Below, in pieces: positions 1 to 7,535 of a stretch of 9,275 bases of DNA; position 1 is the first letter of the stretch, and each line of letters starts with the position of its first letter. Where the stretch lies: positions 1 through 9,275 of the forward strand of contig CALZFJ010000050.1 of the NCBI GenBank assembly GCA_945645715.1, in the 5' to 3' direction. Source of the DNA: an uncultured Prevotellaceae bacterium. Lineage in GTDB: Bacteria > Bacteroidota > Bacteroidia > Bacteroidales > Muribaculaceae. The notes under the pieces are model-generated. The model saw only the letters and a list, made by a program, of their open reading frames with translations. It was not told the DNA's origin and did not search any database. A program made the translations under genes and the position numbers.

Positions 1-1563
1 CTTGTTGGCGTCGTCGAGCTGAAGACCCACCTGGGTGAGCACCTTCAGTTGTTCGTTGAAGCGGAACTCGCCATCGAAGATTGCTGAAACCGACTTCGTT
101 TCAAGTTCATAGTCGGTGCCGTTGCGCTCCTCAAAGATGTTGAATTTCAGGTCGGAGTCGCCACGACCCTGAATGTCGGTGTCGTAGTTGTAGCTTCCGT
201 CGGCGTTATAGGGCGTCATATAGGGATTAGCACGGCGCGAGTAATACACAGGGTTGGTGAAACCGTCGGCATCGGTCATGTTCGACTTGTTCACGCGGCG
301 GTTGGCAAAGAGCGAGGCACCCACTTTGAGTTTGCGGCTCAGTCGGTAGGTGGTCTTTGCTGTCACATTGAAGCGGTTCGCCTCCACGCCCACCACGTTT
401 CCGCGCTCGTCCTGATAGCCGAGCGATGTGTAGTAGGTTGCTTTTTCGTTTCCGCCCGAAAGGCTCAAGTTATACTCCTGATTGAATGTGTCACGGAAGA
501 GAATGTCGTTCCAGTCGGTGTTGATAGAGCGCAGAGCGTTGATTTTCTGCTGTGTGTCGGCTGAGAGGGCAGCCCAGCCACCCGAAGTGTAGGCATTCAG
601 CTCGCCCGCAGCATTGATGATGCGCGACACCTCGCCCTTATTCTGGCGATAGGTGAAATCAGAGCCGAGCAGCGCAAGCTCCAGATCCACTTTCTCGCTC
701 GAATTGAGGAGGTTGAGGCGGTCGATGCCCTGACGTGGCGACAGCGTGAGGCGAGTGGAGAAATTCACCTTGGTTTTTCCGGCTTTTCCGCTCTTGGTGG
801 TGATTACAATCACGCCATTTGCGGCGCGGGCGCCATAAATTGCCGTAGCGGCGGCATCTTTAAGCACGGTGATGCTCTCAATGTCGGCGGGATTGATACC
901 TGCAACGGCAGTAGAGTAGATATTGTCGATGTCCTTCAACTCTTCCATCGAGGGAATTTCGGTGCCTTCGAGAGGAATACCGTCGAGCACCCAGAGAGGG
1001 TCTTGTGTTCCGTTGAGCGACGAAGTACCGCGAATACGGATTTTCGGCGATGCACCCGGTGCACCCGAAACGGTGGTAGAAGCAAGACCCGACACCTGTC
1101 CGGCAAGAGCCTGGTCGATGTTCATTGCGCTACCGAGCATATTGTCATCGACGCTCACCGTCTGGATTGAGGCGGTAAGCTTGCGTTTCTCGATTTTCTG
1201 GTATCCGGTCACCACCACCTCGCTGAGTTCGGTGGCTGCGGCAGTCATTTTTATTACCACCTCGGTCTGACCGGGAGTCAGGCTGACTGAAGTGCTGCCA
1301 TAGCCCACATATCGGCTTTCAATGTGCTTCACACCCTCGGGAATAGAGAGGGAGAAGTGACCGTCGATGTCGGTCATAGTGCTCACGTTGGTCTTGGAGC
1401 TTCCGGCATTCTTCAGCTCCTTGGCAGTCACCACTACAGTAGCACCGATGAGCGGTTCGCCATCTTCGGCGGCAATCACGGTGCCCTTAATCACCACGTC
1501 GGCAGCCTGGGTGGAGATTATTCCAGCCAGAGCCAACAAAATGATATTAAAAATTCGTTTCAT
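1..1563 (-). CDS. SusC/RagA-family TonB-dependent outer-membrane receptor (N-terminal part, cut by window edge)
   Basis: The frame is open for 521 codons from ATG at 1563-1561 to base 1, so the C-terminal barrel is missing. Seen: a signal peptide (about residues 1-20, MKRIFNIILLALAGIISTQA); a carboxypeptidase-regulatory-like beta-sandwich (about 24-108) with the GTV..DGEPLIGATV and TDIDGHFSL signatures; a linker SEVVVTGYQKIEKRK (114-128); a plug domain (about 130-260) with IRGTSSLNG, WVLDGIPLEG and the SusC-diagnostic segment 235-259 (KDAAATAIYGARAANG, then VIVITTKSG). The start of the barrel follows. Family knowledge: such receptors import oligosaccharides or peptides across the outer membrane using TonB energy, capped by a SusD lipoprotein. 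SusD normally follows SusC, so it is expected left of base 1. The nearest upstream gene is a secreted metalloprotease 107 bp away, so peptide or glycopeptide import is a reasonable inference, but the substrate cannot be read from this part. The stretch before the start is A-rich, with no Shine-Dalgarno. The family call is very secure. Confidence 0.96.
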   Translation of the reverse strand, partial: MKRIFNIILLALAGIISTQAADVVIKGTVIAAEDGEPLIGATVVVTAKELKNAGSSKTNVSTMTDIDGHFSLSIPEGVKHIESRYVGYGSTSVSLTPGQTEVVIKMTAAATELSEVVVTGYQKIEKRKLTASIQTVSVDDNMLGSAMNIDQALAGQVSGLASTTVSGAPGASPKIRIRGTSSLNGTQDPLWVLDGIPLEGTEIPSMEELKDIDNIYSTAVAGINPADIESITVLKDAAATAIYGARAANGVIVITTKSGKAGKTKVNFSTRLTLSPRQGIDRLNLLNSSEKVDLELALLGSDFTYRQNKGEVSRIINAAGELNAYTSGGWAALSADTQQKINALRSINTDWNDILFRDTFNQEYNLSLSGGNEKATYYTSLGYQDERGNVVGVEANRFNVTAKTTYRLSRKLKVGASLFANRRVNKSNMTDADGFTNPVYYSRRANPYMTPYNADGSYNYDTDIQGRGDSDLKFNIFEERNGTDYELETKSVSAIFDGEFRFNEQLKVLTQVGLQLDDANK

Positions 1564-1613
1564 CTATTATCGTCTTGTGTTACTTGTGAAATTTTTTCTT
1601 ATTTTTCCCAATT

Positions 1614-1676
1614 AGTCTAATGGGACTAATAGGTCTTATTGGTCTAATAGGACTAATTAGACTAATAGGACTATTT
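1614..1676. repeat. 9-bp tandem repeat, seven copies, overlapping a stop codon
   Basis: Seven consecutive 9-mers read AGTCTAATG, GGACTAATA, GGTCTTATT, GGTCTAATA, GGACTAATT, AGACTAATA, GGACTATTT, giving the plus-strand consensus GGWCTAATA. The last copy contains the stop codon (1673-1671) of the minus-strand metalloprotease; the others lie in the gap before the SusC-like gene. Because units occur with either A or T at the third base, the array also folds back on itself: ATTAGTCTAAT at 1611-1621 is the exact reverse complement of ATTAGACTAAT at 1656-1666 (11 bp, 34-nt loop). There is no U-run after the structure on the minus strand, so it is not a classic intrinsic terminator. It could be a simple slippage repeat, a transcript-end or mRNA-stability element, or a dispersed genomic repeat. 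The repeat is directly visible; its role is unknown. Confidence 0.9.
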
Positions 1677-4238
1677 GCCAATCTCCAGGGCATTGTCGAT
1701 GCGGAGGATAAGGTCCTTGTAGTGGTAGCGGGCAGCCTCATCGGCTATATATTGCTGCTGCTTCAGCAAGTCCTTTATGCGGAGCAGCTCGCCACGCTTC
1801 ACCGAGATGGCATCGCTGGTGCGGTTGATTTGCGAGCCATAGAAGCTCACTTCGCGGCGGCGACCCATGCGCTCGTGGTCGTCGCCACACGAGCAGAACA
1901 GGTGTTCGTCGGGGTTGAGAATGCGCTTGTTTATCTTGACACCTTCAACCGAGGCGGCAGCTGTAATCAGTGCATCCACGAAGAGCTTCTGCGTGTTGCG
2001 GGTGATAACGTCGGGCACACGTCCGGCAATCGTTGAGGCAAACACGGCGCGGTGAAGGTCGTTCATCAAATCTACGGCAGTGTATGCTTTCTTTCCGTTG
2101 TGCATCTCATTCTCCAGCATACGCATGAGGCGGTCATTCTCCATGAGGTCGTAGAAGATGTAGGCCTGGGCGTTGCGCATGATTTGTGAGGGAGAATACT
2201 CCACTATGCCGTGAGGAGTGTTCTTGTTGAGGAAAGTGTAGCGGTAGAGGTCGCTGCCGAAGAGCCACTTCTGGTAGGTTACCACATTGTCGATGAGGAA
2301 CTTCACGGCACGCTGCTGCTTCTCGCGAGGCACGAAGGTGAAGGTAGCCACGCCGTCGCCCACGGTGGTATTCTCAAGATAGATGCCTCCCACATTGGCA
2401 AGCACATGGTAGAGATAGTTGTTCCACTGGTTCACTATGGCGTAGTGCAAGCGCGAAGCCTCCTCGTAGGTCTGGTTTTCCTCGCCGGTGGTGGTCCATT
2501 GCAGAATGTTGTCCATAGCCACTTTCAGGTTTTTGATGCCATAGGTGGCGGCATTCACGGCATCGTCGCCGAGGTCTTCGCTAAGTGCACGCGGATCGAC
2601 GGCATCGCGCGACGATTGAGCCTCGCTGTAGCGGTAGAGCGAGCCGGTGTGGGCCTTGAGCAGTGCATTGAGGTGCTTTCGCTCGGCTTCGGGCGACATT
2701 GTGCCATACCAGCGGTAGCCATACTCGATGGCAAGCAGGTCGTAGGGCCCGATGTGCGGAGCGAGCTTTGTGACTCCATCGCCGGGCTGAGCTATGTAGT
2801 TATAGCGTGCATAGTCCATGATTGAAGCCGAGGTGCAGCCCATGCGGTCGGTAAACGAGCGCGAGCGGAGCGAATCGACTGCAAATGCTGCCGAAGCAAT
2901 CATATTGTGTCGCAAACCCAGCGAGTGACCCACTTCGTGGCAAATCACGAAGCGAATGGCATCGCCCATGAGCGAGTCGGGCAGATTCATGGTGCGTGCT
3001 TCGGGGCATACGGCACCCGTCTGCACCGTTATCCACTGCTGGAGCATAGAGAGCACATTGTGCCACCACATGATGTCGGCTTCGAGTATCTCGCCTGTGC
3101 GGGGGTCGAGTGTCGAAGGTCCCATGGCGTTAGCCTTAGTGCTGGCGGCATACATGAGGGTGGAGTGGTTGAAGTCATCATCGTCGGCGCTGAGGCTGTC
3201 GGGGAGCATTTCGGCTACGATAGCATTCTTGAAGCCGATGCGCTCAAAAGCCACATTCCAGTCGGTGATGCCTTGCAGCAGATATTTGCGCCACTTGCGT
3301 GGTGCGCGGTTGTCGATATAGAATTTTATTGGCTTCACCGGCTCCACGAGTTTGCCTTTGAGGTAGGCGGCAGTGTCGCTCGGCACGAGGCGCCAGCGCT
3401 GCACATAGTGGCGGTTATCCACACGCTGCTGGTCGTCGCTGAAGCTGAGCACATCGGTGGTGAAGTAGCCAATGCGCGGAGAGTCGAAGCGCACCTGCAT
3501 AGGCTCCTCGGGGAGCAGGGCAATCGATGATGCCACCTCCACGGTCACATACACCGACTCAGTTCCCTCGGTCACCTTTGTGGTGAGTTCCGATTTAGCC
3601 ACCACATTGTTGTCGAAAGCCTTGATGTCGATAATGCGCGAGAGGGCAGGCTTGGCTGAGGTGTGAATGTTGATGTTCTGGAACACATTGTTCACACTCG
3701 TCTCCTTTCCGTTGTATAGGTCGGAAACCTCCACAATCACGGTGGTGGAGTCGGAGTTGAAAGCCTTCACCTCAAGCGACTCAATGATTGGAGAAATATA
3801 GTTGTCGGCAATGGAGCGGGTGATGTCGTCGCCCACAGGCGCGTAGGGCAGCGGACGCTGCTGGCGCAGCACCACACTCTTGCGGTCGTCGCTCAAGGCG
3901 AAGCGCACCATCTGCGTCTCATAGTTCACGCCACGGTTCACGCCGGCCTCGTTGAGTTCCTTCGGCACGCGTGTGAGGCGGTTTACCACAAGCATATCCT
4001 TTCCCATGCGGTCGATTGGAATCTCGAAGTAGTATTTGTCCTTCTTCTTGAAGACGCCAAACAAGCCCTTCACCGCAGTGCTGTCGCTGCCGGTGAGCTG
4101 CTTGTAGTCGCTATCGGGCTTCGGAGTTTCGGTCACAACCGGTTTCTTCTTTTTGTGCCAGAAGGCGGCACTTGCGCCCATCGGGGCGAGCATTGCGCCG
4201 ACGAGCATACTTGCTATTACTATTTTTCTCATAACCAT
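1671..4238 (-). CDS. Secreted zinc-dependent metalloprotease (Met-zincin family, with DUF5117/DUF5118-type N-terminal region)
   Basis: This 855-residue exported endopeptidase is a likely metzincin. The signal peptide is residues 1-24 (ending GASA) with no lipobox, so it is probably periplasmic or secreted. The first ATG is at 4238; the ATG two codons later (4232) gives an equally good signal peptide. N-terminal beta-rich regions (about 45-95 and 100-290) match my memory of the DUF5118 and DUF5117 domains that precede this peptidase. The zinc site is HEVGHSLGLRH at 434-444: H434, H438 and H444 are the ligands and E435 the catalytic base. A Met-turn SIMDY (472-476, M474) follows about 30 residues later, as expected of metzincins. 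The helical C-terminal half (about 500-855) includes a CSC motif at 782-784. All catalytic residues are present, and I see no break. It precedes a SusC-like receptor by 107 bp, and in Bacteroidetes such proteases are often found near SusC/SusD pairs. Degrading external protein for uptake is inferred; the substrate is unknown. Confidence 0.93.
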   Translation of the reverse strand: MVMRKIVIASMLVGAMLAPMGASAAFWHKKKKPVVTETPKPDSDYKQLTGSDSTAVKGLFGVFKKKDKYYFEIPIDRMGKDMLVVNRLTRVPKELNEAGVNRGVNYETQMVRFALSDDRKSVVLRQQRPLPYAPVGDDITRSIADNYISPIIESLEVKAFNSDSTTVIVEVSDLYNGKETSVNNVFQNINIHTSAKPALSRIIDIKAFDNNVVAKSELTTKVTEGTESVYVTVEVASSIALLPEEPMQVRFDSPRIGYFTTDVLSFSDDQQRVDNRHYVQRWRLVPSDTAAYLKGKLVEPVKPIKFYIDNRAPRKWRKYLLQGITDWNVAFERIGFKNAIVAEMLPDSLSADDDDFNHSTLMYAASTKANAMGPSTLDPRTGEILEADIMWWHNVLSMLQQWITVQTGAVCPEARTMNLPDSLMGDAIRFVICHEVGHSLGLRHNMIASAAFAVDSLRSRSFTDRMGCTSASIMDYARYNYIAQPGDGVTKLAPHIGPYDLLAIEYGYRWYGTMSPEAERKHLNALLKAHTGSLYRYSEAQSSRDAVDPRALSEDLGDDAVNAATYGIKNLKVAMDNILQWTTTGEENQTYEEASRLHYAIVNQWNNYLYHVLANVGGIYLENTTVGDGVATFTFVPREKQQRAVKFLIDNVVTYQKWLFGSDLYRYTFLNKNTPHGIVEYSPSQIMRNAQAYIFYDLMENDRLMRMLENEMHNGKKAYTAVDLMNDLHRAVFASTIAGRVPDVITRNTQKLFVDALITAAASVEGVKINKRILNPDEHLFCSCGDDHERMGRRREVSFYGSQINRTSDAISVKRGELLRIKDLLKQQQYIADEAARYHYKDLILRIDNALEIGK

Positions 4239-4307
4239 TTTCAGTTTCTAAATAACAAAAATCTTGATGTTGAGCTATTGAAAATCGACTCAATTCCTGT
4301 TCGTTGG

Positions 4308-4373
4308 TTAGCTTTATCGTGTGAATAGCTTCAAAAATGCGAGAATCTTGGCTATTGCAGGCGATAAGCCTAA
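4308..4373 (-). promoter_or_regulatory. Candidate structured leader element upstream of the metalloprotease
   Basis: An interrupted inverted repeat pairs 4308-4310 with 4371-4373, 4311-4312 with 4368-4369, 4314-4319 (TTATCG) with 4362-4367 (CGATAA), and 4324-4329 (AATAGC) with 4351-4356 (GCTATT). This gives 17 Watson-Crick pairs with two single-base bulges, one internal loop and a 21-nt terminal loop. If transcription starts just below the candidate promoter at 4426-4433, the structure lies in a roughly 180-nt 5' leader, 70-135 nt before the start codon. It matches no riboswitch class that I recognise, and there is no terminator-like U-run behind it. It could also be a protein-binding palindrome in DNA, or chance in AT-rich sequence. 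Confidence 0.35.
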
Positions 4374-4425
4374 TAATTTTACAGTTTGAAGTGTCGATTT
4401 GTTCTTATTCAAGAAAATTTCTTTG

Positions 4426-4433
4426 CAAAATTA
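4426..4433 (-). promoter_or_regulatory. Candidate Bacteroidetes -7 promoter element for the metalloprotease
   Basis: The minus strand reads TAATTTTG, an exact match to the Bacteroidetes -7 consensus TAnnTTTG. No TTTG is present at the expected distance of about 19-21 bp upstream (a TTTG lies 37 bp away, at 4474-4471), so the -33 half is weak or absent. It is the only exact TAnnTTTG match that I found on this strand in the gap. It predicts a leader of about 180 nt. Confidence 0.35.
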
Positions 4434-4471
4434 CAAATAAAATGTTGATTCTGCTATCTTTATGTTATCGC

Positions 4472-4513
4472 AAATGCTCGAAAGGCGCATATTTTTGCGT
4501 TTTTTAAGCATTT
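4472..4513. other. Long imperfect palindrome with better pairing on the plus strand
   Basis: AAATGCT (4472-4478) is the exact reverse complement of AGCATTT (4507-4513). Inside it, after one C/A mismatch (4479/4506), 4480-4489 pairs with 4496-4505 and leaves a 6-nt loop (4490-4495). In plus-strand RNA the inner arm is continuous through three G-U pairs, giving a 17-pair stem with one mismatch. In minus-strand RNA those three become C-A mismatches and the stem is broken into segments. It lies 35-76 bp past the stop of the NagZ-like fusion. It may help end or protect that transcript, but the strand asymmetry argues that any RNA selected for folding comes from the plus strand. No U-run follows on either strand. 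Confidence 0.45.
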
Positions 4514-4522
4514 CACCTTGTG

Positions 4523-4544
4523 TTATGCGCTAAAGAGTGCATAA
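4523..4544. other. Short stem-loop just downstream of the NagZ-like fusion gene
   Basis: TTATGCGC (4523-4530) pairs with GTGCATAA (4537-4544) around the loop TAAAGA. All eight pairs form in plus-strand RNA (one is G-U); in minus-strand RNA that pair becomes an A-C mismatch. It lies only 4 bp past the stop codon of the minus-strand gene (4550-4548). There is no U-run after it on the minus strand, so it is at best a weak transcript-end structure. Confidence 0.35.
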
Positions 4545-4547
4545 AAA

Positions 4548-7535
4548 TCAGTCTTTCAGCGACTGATACACTGTGGAGAATAGCAGCGGACGAATGTTGA
4601 TGTTGTCGAAAGCCGCATTGTGGCGTGTGGGCGACACACGGTTGCAGAGGAAGATGAAAATGAGGTCGTTGTCGGGATCTACCCAAAACACCGTGCCTGT
4701 GAAGCCAAGGTGCCCGAATGTGGCTGCGGTGGCTTCGCTGCAGGTGGGCGAATATCGCTCGTCTTCCTTGTTTGGCTTGTCGAAACCGAGTCCGCGGCGC
4801 GAATTGGGGCTTTTCTCCTTGCAGAACGTATCGACGGTAGTTTGCTTCAGGTAGCGGTCGCCGCCGTAGGTGCCGCCATTGAGCCACATCTGGCAGAGCT
4901 TGGCGAGGTCGTTGGCGTTGGAGAATAGTCCGGCATTGCCCTGCACACCGCCCGAGAAAGCCGCAGTCTCGTCGTGCACATATCCGCGTACTACCTGGCG
5001 GCGCAGGAAAGTGTCGTGCTCAGTAGGGGCTATCTGATTGCTTGCAAAGTGCTCTAATGGGCGATACATGGTGTGCCATGCACCGAGTGGGGCATAGAAG
5101 TTCTTCTCCATCCACTCGTTGTGGGGCGTATGGGTGAGGTTTTCCTCCACGTTCATCAGCAGACAGAAGTTGAGGCAGCTGTAGAGATAGTCCTTGCGAG
5201 GACGCAGCTTGGCATTATAGATGCGGCTCATTATGCTGTCGTAGGTGCATCGTCCCACATAGATGCCGCTTGCAGCCTCTATAGGCATAGCCTCGGTGGA
5301 TTTCGTGGAGGTGATGTCGGAGCGGAGGCGAGCCTTGCGGTTGCCCCACGATTGCGGTCCCACCTGAATGGAGTAGGTGGCATCGCGGCGGCTGCGGAAC
5401 ATGTCGCCGGTGAAGCTACCCTTGTCGATCATTGCGTCATACATATTGAGCGAAGCCGGAATACCCGTCTCGTGGTAGAGCAGTTGGCGCAGGGTGATGT
5501 CGCTCTTGTCGCCGTCTTTGAGCTGGTGGATATATTTGCTTGCGGGGTCGTCGAGTTTTATCATTCCGCGGTCGAAGAGCTTCATGATGCCCGGCAGCGT
5601 GCCTGTTGCCTTTGACACCGATGCGAGGTCGTAGAGTGTGCCACCGGTAACCGGAGTTTTTGTCTTCCAGTCGGTAACGCCGTAGCTGCGGTTGCACACC
5701 ACCTTGCCATGACGCGCCACCAGCACCTGGCAGCCGGGGAAAGCCTTCTTGTCGAGGGCATCGGCAACTATCGAGTCGATTTTAGTGAGCATTGTGCTGC
5801 TCACAGCCACCTCCTCGGGAGTGGCGTAGCCTAATCGTGTGGCTTCAAATTTCACTCCGTCGCCGGCTTTAGCCACGTCTTTCACAGTGACGGGCATAAG
5901 GCCGCGGGCAGCGTTGCCGCCGAAAATTGTCTGGGCGGCATAGTCCTGAGCCACGGTGTTGTTCTCGTAGGCAAGCACCACCGAGCGCGACTTCTTCACC
6001 ACCGTCTTGTAGTTTTTCAGTTTGTAAGGACTTGTGAAAATCACCGACACCGTGTTGGCGTGCTTCGATGCCAATTGAGCCATCACCTCTCGGCACTCGG
6101 CATTGTCGGTGTGCGCGGCAAGAATCACCACGTCGTAGTCGTTGAGCTTGGAGCTGAGCTGATGCACCGGTTCGCCTGAGCGATAGTTGAAACGATGCGT
6201 CTTGGTGTACATTGCGCAGCGGTTCTGGAACATTGTGGCGGTGCCATCGTCGTCGCCGATGGTCACCACAGCCACCTTGTGGCGCTCAAGGCGCGTCATC
6301 GGCAGCAGTTTGTGCCCGTTTTTCAGCACTGTGATAGCTCCAGCCCACAGGCGGCGTATCACCTTCCGCGCTTCGGACGAGTTGATTTCAGCCTCTACAC
6401 GGTCGAGGTCGATTTGCTGCGGTTTGGTTAGACCCAGAGCATACTTGAAGCGCAACACCTTTGCGCAACGCTCGTTGATGGTCTGTTCGCTTATTCTGCC
6501 GCTATCTACGGCACGCTTTATTGCGATGATGTCGGTGGGAATGTTGCGAGGTGAGAGCAACATATCGGTTCCGGCAATGAGGGCAGTCACGCAGTTCGAT
6601 TCCTCCATGTCGGCACCGCGCATTGCAAGTCCGTCGGTGAAAATGAGACCTTCAAAGCCAAGTTCTTTGCGAAGAAGTCCGGTGACGTGAGCCTGCGACA
6701 TCGACGAGGGCACACGTCGCTTGTCGATTGCCGGCACATAGAGGTGTCCTACCATTATGCCCGACAGTCCGGCATCGATATATTGGCGGAAAGGCAGTAG
6801 CTCGCACATTTTAAGCTCCGAGCGCGTCTTATTCACCGTAGGGAGTGTCTTGTGGGAGTCGGCAGAAGGATTTCCGTGGCCGGGGAAATGCTTTGCCACC
6901 GTGAGCACGCCATTATCCTCCAAACCACGGGCGAAGGCGATGCCGTGACGAGCCACCGCGTCGGGATTTTCGCCGAAAGAGCGCATACCGATGGCAGGAT
7001 TGTCGGGGTTGTCGTTCACATCGAGCACGGGGGCGAAATTCACGTGTACGCCGATAGCGCGACACTCGCGTGCCATTTCGCGGCCATATTCATATAGCAG
7101 ACGGTCATCGTCGATTGCGCCGAGAATCATATTCTTGGGGAACTTGGGGGCATCTTTCAGTCGCATCGACAGACCCCACTCTGCATCGACGGTGACGAGC
7201 AGCGGAATTTCGCTCAATGCCTGTGCCTCATTGTTGATTCGGGCTTGCGACAAGATGTCGCCGCTGGAGTAGAGCAATCCGCCTATCTTGTATTTCTCCA
7301 CCATCTTTTTCGCCGATTCGAGAGTGCCCGGCTGGGTACTCGGTGCGAGGTGAAGCACCATCAGCTGTGCAATCTTCTCATCGAGTGTGAGCCGCGCCAT
7401 CGTGGTATCGACCCAGTGGTTCATTGCATCGGTATCTACGCTGTTGAAAATCTTGGGCTGACGTCCCGCTGCTATCATCGAAGCCGCCACTGCAATGAGC
7501 ATGGCGGCTAATCCTATCTTTCTTCCAATCTTCAT
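4548..7535 (-). CDS. Exported fusion of family 3 glycosidase (NagZ-like beta-N-acetylhexosaminidase) and serine beta-lactamase-fold hydrolase
   Basis: This 995-residue protein begins with a signal peptide (about 1-23, no lipobox), so it is probably periplasmic. Residues about 40-370 form a GH3 barrel: the NagZ signature KHFPGHGNPSADSHKTLP (215-232) carries the Asp-His pair D226/H228 (H228 the expected acid/base), and the nucleophile is D301 in FTDGLAMRGAD. Residues about 390-555 resemble the GH3 C-terminal alpha/beta domain. Residues about 570-990 form a class C beta-lactamase/DD-peptidase-like domain: SVSK at 639-642 (S639 nucleophile, K642), YSC at 785-787 in the Y-x-N position, and HLG at 942-944 in the K-T-G position. 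Family knowledge: NagZ removes GlcNAc from muropeptides, and this serine-hydrolase fold includes D-Ala-D-Ala peptidases and esterases. Combined attack on peptidoglycan glycan and peptide or ester bonds is inferred. Such fusions are known in Bacteroidetes. The gene starts 54 bp after the nucleotidase gene, with no promoter seen between them, so it is likely co-transcribed. No frameshift was seen. Confidence 0.93.
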   Translation of the reverse strand: MKIGRKIGLAAMLIAVAASMIAAGRQPKIFNSVDTDAMNHWVDTTMARLTLDEKIAQLMVLHLAPSTQPGTLESAKKMVEKYKIGGLLYSSGDILSQARINNEAQALSEIPLLVTVDAEWGLSMRLKDAPKFPKNMILGAIDDDRLLYEYGREMARECRAIGVHVNFAPVLDVNDNPDNPAIGMRSFGENPDAVARHGIAFARGLEDNGVLTVAKHFPGHGNPSADSHKTLPTVNKTRSELKMCELLPFRQYIDAGLSGIMVGHLYVPAIDKRRVPSSMSQAHVTGLLRKELGFEGLIFTDGLAMRGADMEESNCVTALIAGTDMLLSPRNIPTDIIAIKRAVDSGRISEQTINERCAKVLRFKYALGLTKPQQIDLDRVEAEINSSEARKVIRRLWAGAITVLKNGHKLLPMTRLERHKVAVVTIGDDDGTATMFQNRCAMYTKTHRFNYRSGEPVHQLSSKLNDYDVVILAAHTDNAECREVMAQLASKHANTVSVIFTSPYKLKNYKTVVKKSRSVVLAYENNTVAQDYAAQTIFGGNAARGLMPVTVKDVAKAGDGVKFEATRLGYATPEEVAVSSTMLTKIDSIVADALDKKAFPGCQVLVARHGKVVCNRSYGVTDWKTKTPVTGGTLYDLASVSKATGTLPGIMKLFDRGMIKLDDPASKYIHQLKDGDKSDITLRQLLYHETGIPASLNMYDAMIDKGSFTGDMFRSRRDATYSIQVGPQSWGNRKARLRSDITSTKSTEAMPIEAASGIYVGRCTYDSIMSRIYNAKLRPRKDYLYSCLNFCLLMNVEENLTHTPHNEWMEKNFYAPLGAWHTMYRPLEHFASNQIAPTEHDTFLRRQVVRGYVHDETAAFSGGVQGNAGLFSNANDLAKLCQMWLNGGTYGGDRYLKQTTVDTFCKEKSPNSRRGLGFDKPNKEDERYSPTCSEATAATFGHLGFTGTVFWVDPDNDLIFIFLCNRVSPTRHNAAFDNINIRPLLFSTVYQSLKD

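Larger units (their letters stand above)
4239..4547. other. 309-bp intergenic region between the NagZ-like fusion and the metalloprotease
   Basis: This AT-rich gap holds no protein gene that I can support. Reading in the direction of transcription (right to left) it contains an 8-bp stem-loop just past the upstream gene's stop (4523-4544), a long imperfect palindrome (4472-4513), a candidate TAnnTTTG promoter element (4426-4433), and a multi-part stem-loop (4308-4373) that would lie in the leader of the metalloprotease mRNA. The length and content suggest that the metalloprotease starts its own transcription unit rather than being read only from the upstream pair. No hairpin followed by a U-run is present for the minus strand, so where the upstream transcript ends is unclear. 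Confidence 0.6.

Noticed and set aside
1620..2036. Plus-strand ORF starting with repeated Gly-Leu-Ile units
   Set aside because: The GLI repeats are just the 9-bp tandem repeat read in frame. The rest is antisense to the secure metalloprotease gene and has no recognisable domain.
2211..3530. Plus-strand ORFs of 204 and 207 codons (2211-2825 and 2907-3530)
   Set aside because: They mirror the metalloprotease codons on the opposite strand. Their composition is His/Val/Ala-rich, typical of antisense of GC-rich coding DNA, with no domain or start signal.
4484..4505. Plus-strand intrinsic terminator (GCGCA / TGCG followed by a T-run)
   Set aside because: No plus-strand gene precedes it, and the T-run itself pairs with the GAAAGG arm of the larger palindrome. 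It is recorded there as a palindrome instead.
4548..7535. Antibiotic-resistance beta-lactamase reading of the fusion's C-terminal half
   Set aside because: It lacks the K-T-G and Y-x-N motifs of true class C enzymes, having H-x-G and YSC. It is fused to a NagZ-like domain, and nothing nearby suggests a mobile resistance gene.
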